DNA from: Halobacteriovorax sp.
Lineage (GTDB): Bacteria > Bdellovibrionota > Bacteriovoracia > Bacteriovoracales > Bacteriovoracaceae
Assembly (NCBI GenBank): GCA_002686115.1
Contig: NZAF01000122.1
Coordinates: forward strand, 1-17,425
DNA length: 17,425 nucleotides
Reading direction: 5' to 3'
Part shown: positions 15,280 through 17,425 of the stretch, one piece after another
Layout of the letters: each line of letters starts with the position of its first letter
How positions within the stretch are numbered: position 1 is the stretch's first letter
Position numbers and translations under genes: made by a program
The notes under the pieces: generated by a model
Seen by the model: the letters and a program-made list of their open reading frames with translations, nothing else
Database searches by the model: none
What the model was told of the DNA's origin: nothing

Positions 15280-15334
15280 TATCGGTATATTTAGTGAAAA
15301 AGTTGACTTAAGTACCTAAGAAAAAATACCGATA
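15280..15334. promoter_or_regulatory. Inverted repeat with sigma28-like -10 boxes between divergent PilZ genes
   Basis: TATCGGTAT (15280-15288) and ATACCGATA (15326-15334) are perfect 9-bp inverted copies 37 bp apart in the 100-bp divergent gap. Each contains ACCGATA, close to the FliA/sigma28 -10 consensus GCCGATAA. At 11 bp upstream, the rightward copy has TAAGTACC and the leftward copy CAACTTTT, partial matches to TAAAGTTT. The leftward box is only 8 bp from the ATG, so a transcript from it would be leaderless; an operator is the alternative. A similar TATCCGATA occurs at 15224-15232 inside the leftward gene. Confidence 0.45.
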
Positions 15335-15370
15335 TGTATTATGCTTAAGTTGTTGTAATCTGGAGTGTGA

Positions 15371-17311
15371 ATGAAGTCATTAAGAGAATATAGGATTTTG
15401 CTAAAAAAAGATGATGGTGTTGAAATATCATTTTTTAAAATAGGGCATAATTCATTAAATTCTCATTCAGACAACAATTATAATCTTTACGATATATCTT
15501 CATCGGGTGTTGGAATTAAGTGTGAAGCACCTCTTAAGACTAATGAAGTTTATAATATAAGCATTTCATATAAATCCCATCGTTTTGATACTGTCGCCAA
15601 GGTTGTTCATAGTACATATTCTAGAAGTGAAAAAGATATTTATATTGTTGGTCTAGAGTTTCAAGATCAAGATAATGAACATATTGAAAAGTTCATAAAA
15701 AATATTATTTCTGGTATGTCCAAAGATAGAAAAAGAAGTCTGATGTATGAAATTCTCAAAAATGAGGGACTTGTCTTAAATTATGGAATGAAAGATATTG
15801 AATTATCGTCATCAATTCTACTAGACCTTTTTACGATGTTTTCAAAATACTCTAACTCTTATGGACTTATGTATCTCTTTTTAGAGGAAGTTAAGAGAAA
15901 AATTGGGGCAGAGGACTTTAGATTTTATCGTATCGATGATGACTCAAAGAATATTTCAGTTTACGATTTTTCAACAGGTGAAATTAGTTCAAATTACTTT
16001 CCAATTATTGGTGTTATGAAAGAGGTTTATGAGAAGGGGATTACAAAAAACTCCAGACTTTCAAAGAAATTAGGTAATGATGCTTTTTATAAGATGTTTA
16101 ATGTTGTTAATAATATTGAAATTGATACGTACTTGTTAGCTCCCGTATACGATAAAAATGGTATAAAGCTTGGTATCATTGAGTTTTCCAATAAAGAGAA
16201 TAAAGAAGTTTTTAATGAACAAGATATAAAGGAAGTTAAAATCCTTTCTTTTATTTTAGGTATTACCTTTTCAATGGATTTTAATTTTGAAAATGAGAAA
16301 TATGCAAAAAAGCTTAAGGCCTTTTATAATGAAGGTACACTCATTGGACCAAGTGAACAGAATCGTTATTTAAACTCTTTCATTTCTGAGTCGGCGTCTC
16401 ATAATGATCCGATTTTAATAAGCGGTGAATTTGGCGTTGGTAAAAAACTTATTGGTGTTATCATTCATGAAAAGAGCAAGCGATCTAATCATACCATCGG
16501 CCATATAAACTGTCATAATATTGATGATATTCAAAGTATTAATAAAGTTTTTAATTCTGATCAGTATCATGTGGGTTATAAAGAACAGTATAGTGGTGGA
16601 ACGATTATTATTAAGGACATTAATTTCCTTGGTGAAGTTGAACAAAAAGAACTTTATAAGCAAATTATGGACTCCAGTGATATTCGTTTTATTGCGACAA
16701 GTACGATGAGCTTTGAAGTTTTATCTCATGAGCCGTGGTTTAATAAAGACTTATTAGAGTATTTTTCTAAAAAACATATTCGTATTCCTTCTCTTCGTGA
16801 AAGGCCCGAAGATATTGTTCCTCTAACTCATTTCTTTGCCTATGAAAGCTGTGTAGAAAATAACCTTACCATAAAGAATATTTCTTCTGATGTTATCAAC
16901 ATCTTTCAAAGTTATGACTGGCCAGGAAATGTGAGTGAACTAAAGATTGCCATTGATCGATTGATCTCACTACAGACCGAGAATAATCTTATAAAGTATA
17001 AAAGAATTAAGACGGTACCTATCGTTGATCGAGATTTAGGCAGTAGCTTAAATGACTCTTTTGGTCTTAATTTTGAAATCGTTATCAATAATACAGATAT
17101 AACATTTGAAGATTTTGAAGAATTATATTTTTACTTTTATGTAACAGATCTGATTGATAGAAAAGGTCTAAGCTTTTTCGATGTTTCAGAGCTTATTGAT
17201 ATGCCAATCGATAATATAAAAGAAAAGTTATTTGTATCAGCTAAAAAGGTTGAGAATTATTTCGGTGTTTCAATTGATTCAGTTAATGAATATCTAGAAA
17301 AATCAGCATGA
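15371..17311 (+). CDS. PilZ-GAF protein with degenerate NtrC-type AAA+ domain and Fis-like tail
   Basis: A 646-residue paralog of the divergent neighbour. A PilZ domain (about 1-115) has DISSSG (41-46), a good DxSxxG c-di-GMP motif, with an imperfect RxxxR at the N terminus. A GAF domain follows (about 160-305, ending LLAPVYDKNGIKLGIIEF and on). The AAA+ part (about 322-535) begins LIGPSEQN, has an intact Walker A GEFGVGKK (352-359), a Walker B altered to GGTIIIKDI (Lys415 for Asp, Asp416 for Glu), no GAFTGA loop, and conserved IPSLRERPEDIVPL (472-485) and YDWPGNVSEL (515-524). The tail (about 578-640) resembles a diverged Fis-type helix-turn-helix. It may bind ATP but should hydrolyse it poorly and not remodel sigma54. 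GGAG at 15362-15365 supports the ATG. The stop runs directly into the 54-bp repeat. Role in c-di-GMP signalling is inference. Confidence 0.78.
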   Translation: MKSLREYRILLKKDDGVEISFFKIGHNSLNSHSDNNYNLYDISSSGVGIKCEAPLKTNEVYNISISYKSHRFDTVAKVVHSTYSRSEKDIYIVGLEFQDQDNEHIEKFIKNIISGMSKDRKRSLMYEILKNEGLVLNYGMKDIELSSSILLDLFTMFSKYSNSYGLMYLFLEEVKRKIGAEDFRFYRIDDDSKNISVYDFSTGEISSNYFPIIGVMKEVYEKGITKNSRLSKKLGNDAFYKMFNVVNNIEIDTYLLAPVYDKNGIKLGIIEFSNKENKEVFNEQDIKEVKILSFILGITFSMDFNFENEKYAKKLKAFYNEGTLIGPSEQNRYLNSFISESASHNDPILISGEFGVGKKLIGVIIHEKSKRSNHTIGHINCHNIDDIQSINKVFNSDQYHVGYKEQYSGGTIIIKDINFLGEVEQKELYKQIMDSSDIRFIATSTMSFEVLSHEPWFNKDLLEYFSKKHIRIPSLRERPEDIVPLTHFFAYESCVENNLTIKNISSDVINIFQSYDWPGNVSELKIAIDRLISLQTENNLIKYKRIKTVPIVDRDLGSSLNDSFGLNFEIVINNTDITFEDFEELYFYFYVTDLIDRKGLSFFDVSELIDMPIDNIKEKLFVSAKKVENYFGVSIDSVNEYLEKSA

Positions 17312-17364
17312 AAAAAGGGTCTCTTTTGATCTGTCCCCCATAATTTAGACAAAATAAAAAGTGC
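17311..17364 (+). repeat. 54-bp repeat, right copy
   Basis: Gapless counterpart of 43-96 in opposite orientation (44 of 54 identical by hand count). It starts with the last base of the preceding stop codon. Its first part can fold as AAAAG (17313-17317) with CTTTT (17323-17327), a weak terminator-like hairpin also preserved in the left copy. The core TGATCTGTCCCC (17327-17338) forms a 10-bp perfect inverted repeat with GGACAGATCA (17379-17388) that spans the promoter and start codon of the next gene. Confidence 0.7.
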
Positions 17365-17370
17365 TATAAT
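17345..17370 (+). promoter_or_regulatory. Extended -10 promoter of the partial right-end gene
   Basis: TGCTATAAT (17362-17370) is a perfect extended -10. The best upstream word, TTAGAC (17345-17350), is only 14 bp away, so the extended -10 probably carries the activity. A transcript would start near 17377, giving a leader of about 10 nt that still includes AAAAGGA at 17375-17381. The promoter lies between the arms of the inverted repeat 17327-17336/17379-17388, a layout suited to repression. Confidence 0.55.
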
Positions 17371-17387
17371 TATGAAAAGGACAGATC

Positions 17388-17425
17388 ATGGAAAACCTGA
17401 CAAAAAAACATTTAGATTTTTTAAA
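17388..17425 (+). CDS. Partial gene at the window edge; LexA-like N terminus
   Basis: Only 12 codons plus two bases are visible, beginning MENLTKKHLDFL. The ATG has AAGGA at 17377-17381 with 6 nt spacing and an extended -10 promoter upstream, so a real start is likely. The pattern LTKKHLDFL recalls the start of LexA and LexA-like repressors ('LTkrQqeiLdFI'), which would fit an inverted-repeat operator over its own promoter. Twelve residues cannot settle this. The alternative is a gene of a mobile family, because the repeat at its 5' end recurs at the other end of the window. An ATG in another frame at 17372 lacks a ribosome site. Confidence 0.5.
   Translation, partial: MENLTKKHLDFL

Noticed and set aside
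15371..17311. Functional sigma54-dependent transcription activator
   Set aside because: The GAFTGA loop is absent and the Walker B Asp is Lys, so the name 'sigma54-dependent Fis family regulator' would overstate what the sequence supports.
43..17364. The whole window as one 17-kb transposon bounded by inverted repeats
   Set aside because: The two repeat copies differ at about 19% of positions, no transposase or integrase lies inside, and the interior is made of housekeeping and regulatory genes. A dispersed repeat family explains the ends better.
17372..17425. Alternative start of the right-end gene at ATG 17372
   Set aside because: It would lie about 2 bp after the -10 box, upstream of any transcript start, and has no ribosome site, whereas ATG 17388 has AAGGA at correct spacing.

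Overview
This 17.4 kb window is AT-rich and gene-dense chromosomal sequence from a Gram-negative-type bacterium. The mix points to a Bdellovibrionota-like organism (Bacteriovorax/Halobacteriovorax type): a complete mevalonate-to-isopentenyl-diphosphate gene set, PilZ/GAF regulators with sigma54-activator-like domains, low GC and very short intergenic gaps. That placement is inference from gene content and composition; no rRNA or phylogenetic marker is present.

Layout, left to right. Positions 1-27 hold an intrinsic terminator for a rightward gene outside the window, followed by one copy of a 54-bp repeat (43-96). A leftward two-gene operon (1695 to 101) encodes a membrane-anchored SGNH-like protein with a TPR-like tail and a stand-alone cyclic-nucleotide-binding-domain protein. 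A rightward operon (1772 to 5329) encodes a TrhP-type U32 protein (tRNA U34 hydroxylation family), a second U32-like protein without the cysteine cluster, and an orphan membrane histidine kinase. Its end overlaps, tail to tail, a leftward THUMP-methyltransferase gene of RlmL type (6439 to 5312). Next is an RsmI-like methylase (6527-7216). Three RNA-modification-type genes therefore lie within about 5.5 kb.

Positions 7315-12609 form a five-gene mevalonate operon: fni, mvaA, a GYDIA-type GHMP kinase, mvaD and mvk. Gaps are 1, 10 and 2 bp, and mvaD and mvk overlap by 7 bp. Together these can turn HMG-CoA into IPP/DMAPP if the GYDIA protein is the phosphomevalonate kinase. HMG-CoA synthase and thiolase are not in the window.

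The right part holds a divergent crotonase-fold protein (13438 to 12611). It is preceded by a good sigma70-type promoter with a perfect 25-bp interrupted palindrome at the expected transcription start. Next come two divergently transcribed paralogous PilZ-GAF-AAA+ proteins (15271 to 13538, and 15371-17311). Both have lost the GAFTGA loop and carry Lys in place of the Walker B Asp, and between them lies a 9-bp inverted repeat resembling a sigma28 -10 box. The window ends with a second, inverted copy of the 54-bp repeat (17311-17364) merging into an extended -10 promoter and the start of a partial gene (17388 onward) whose 13 visible residues look LexA-like.

The points most worth following up are the end repeats with the gene they control, the GYDIA kinase as the missing phosphomevalonate kinase, the asymmetric U32 pair, and the ATPase-degenerate PilZ pair. 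No tRNA, rRNA, CRISPR array or recognisable transposase is present, and no gene-free stretch exceeds about 100 bp.
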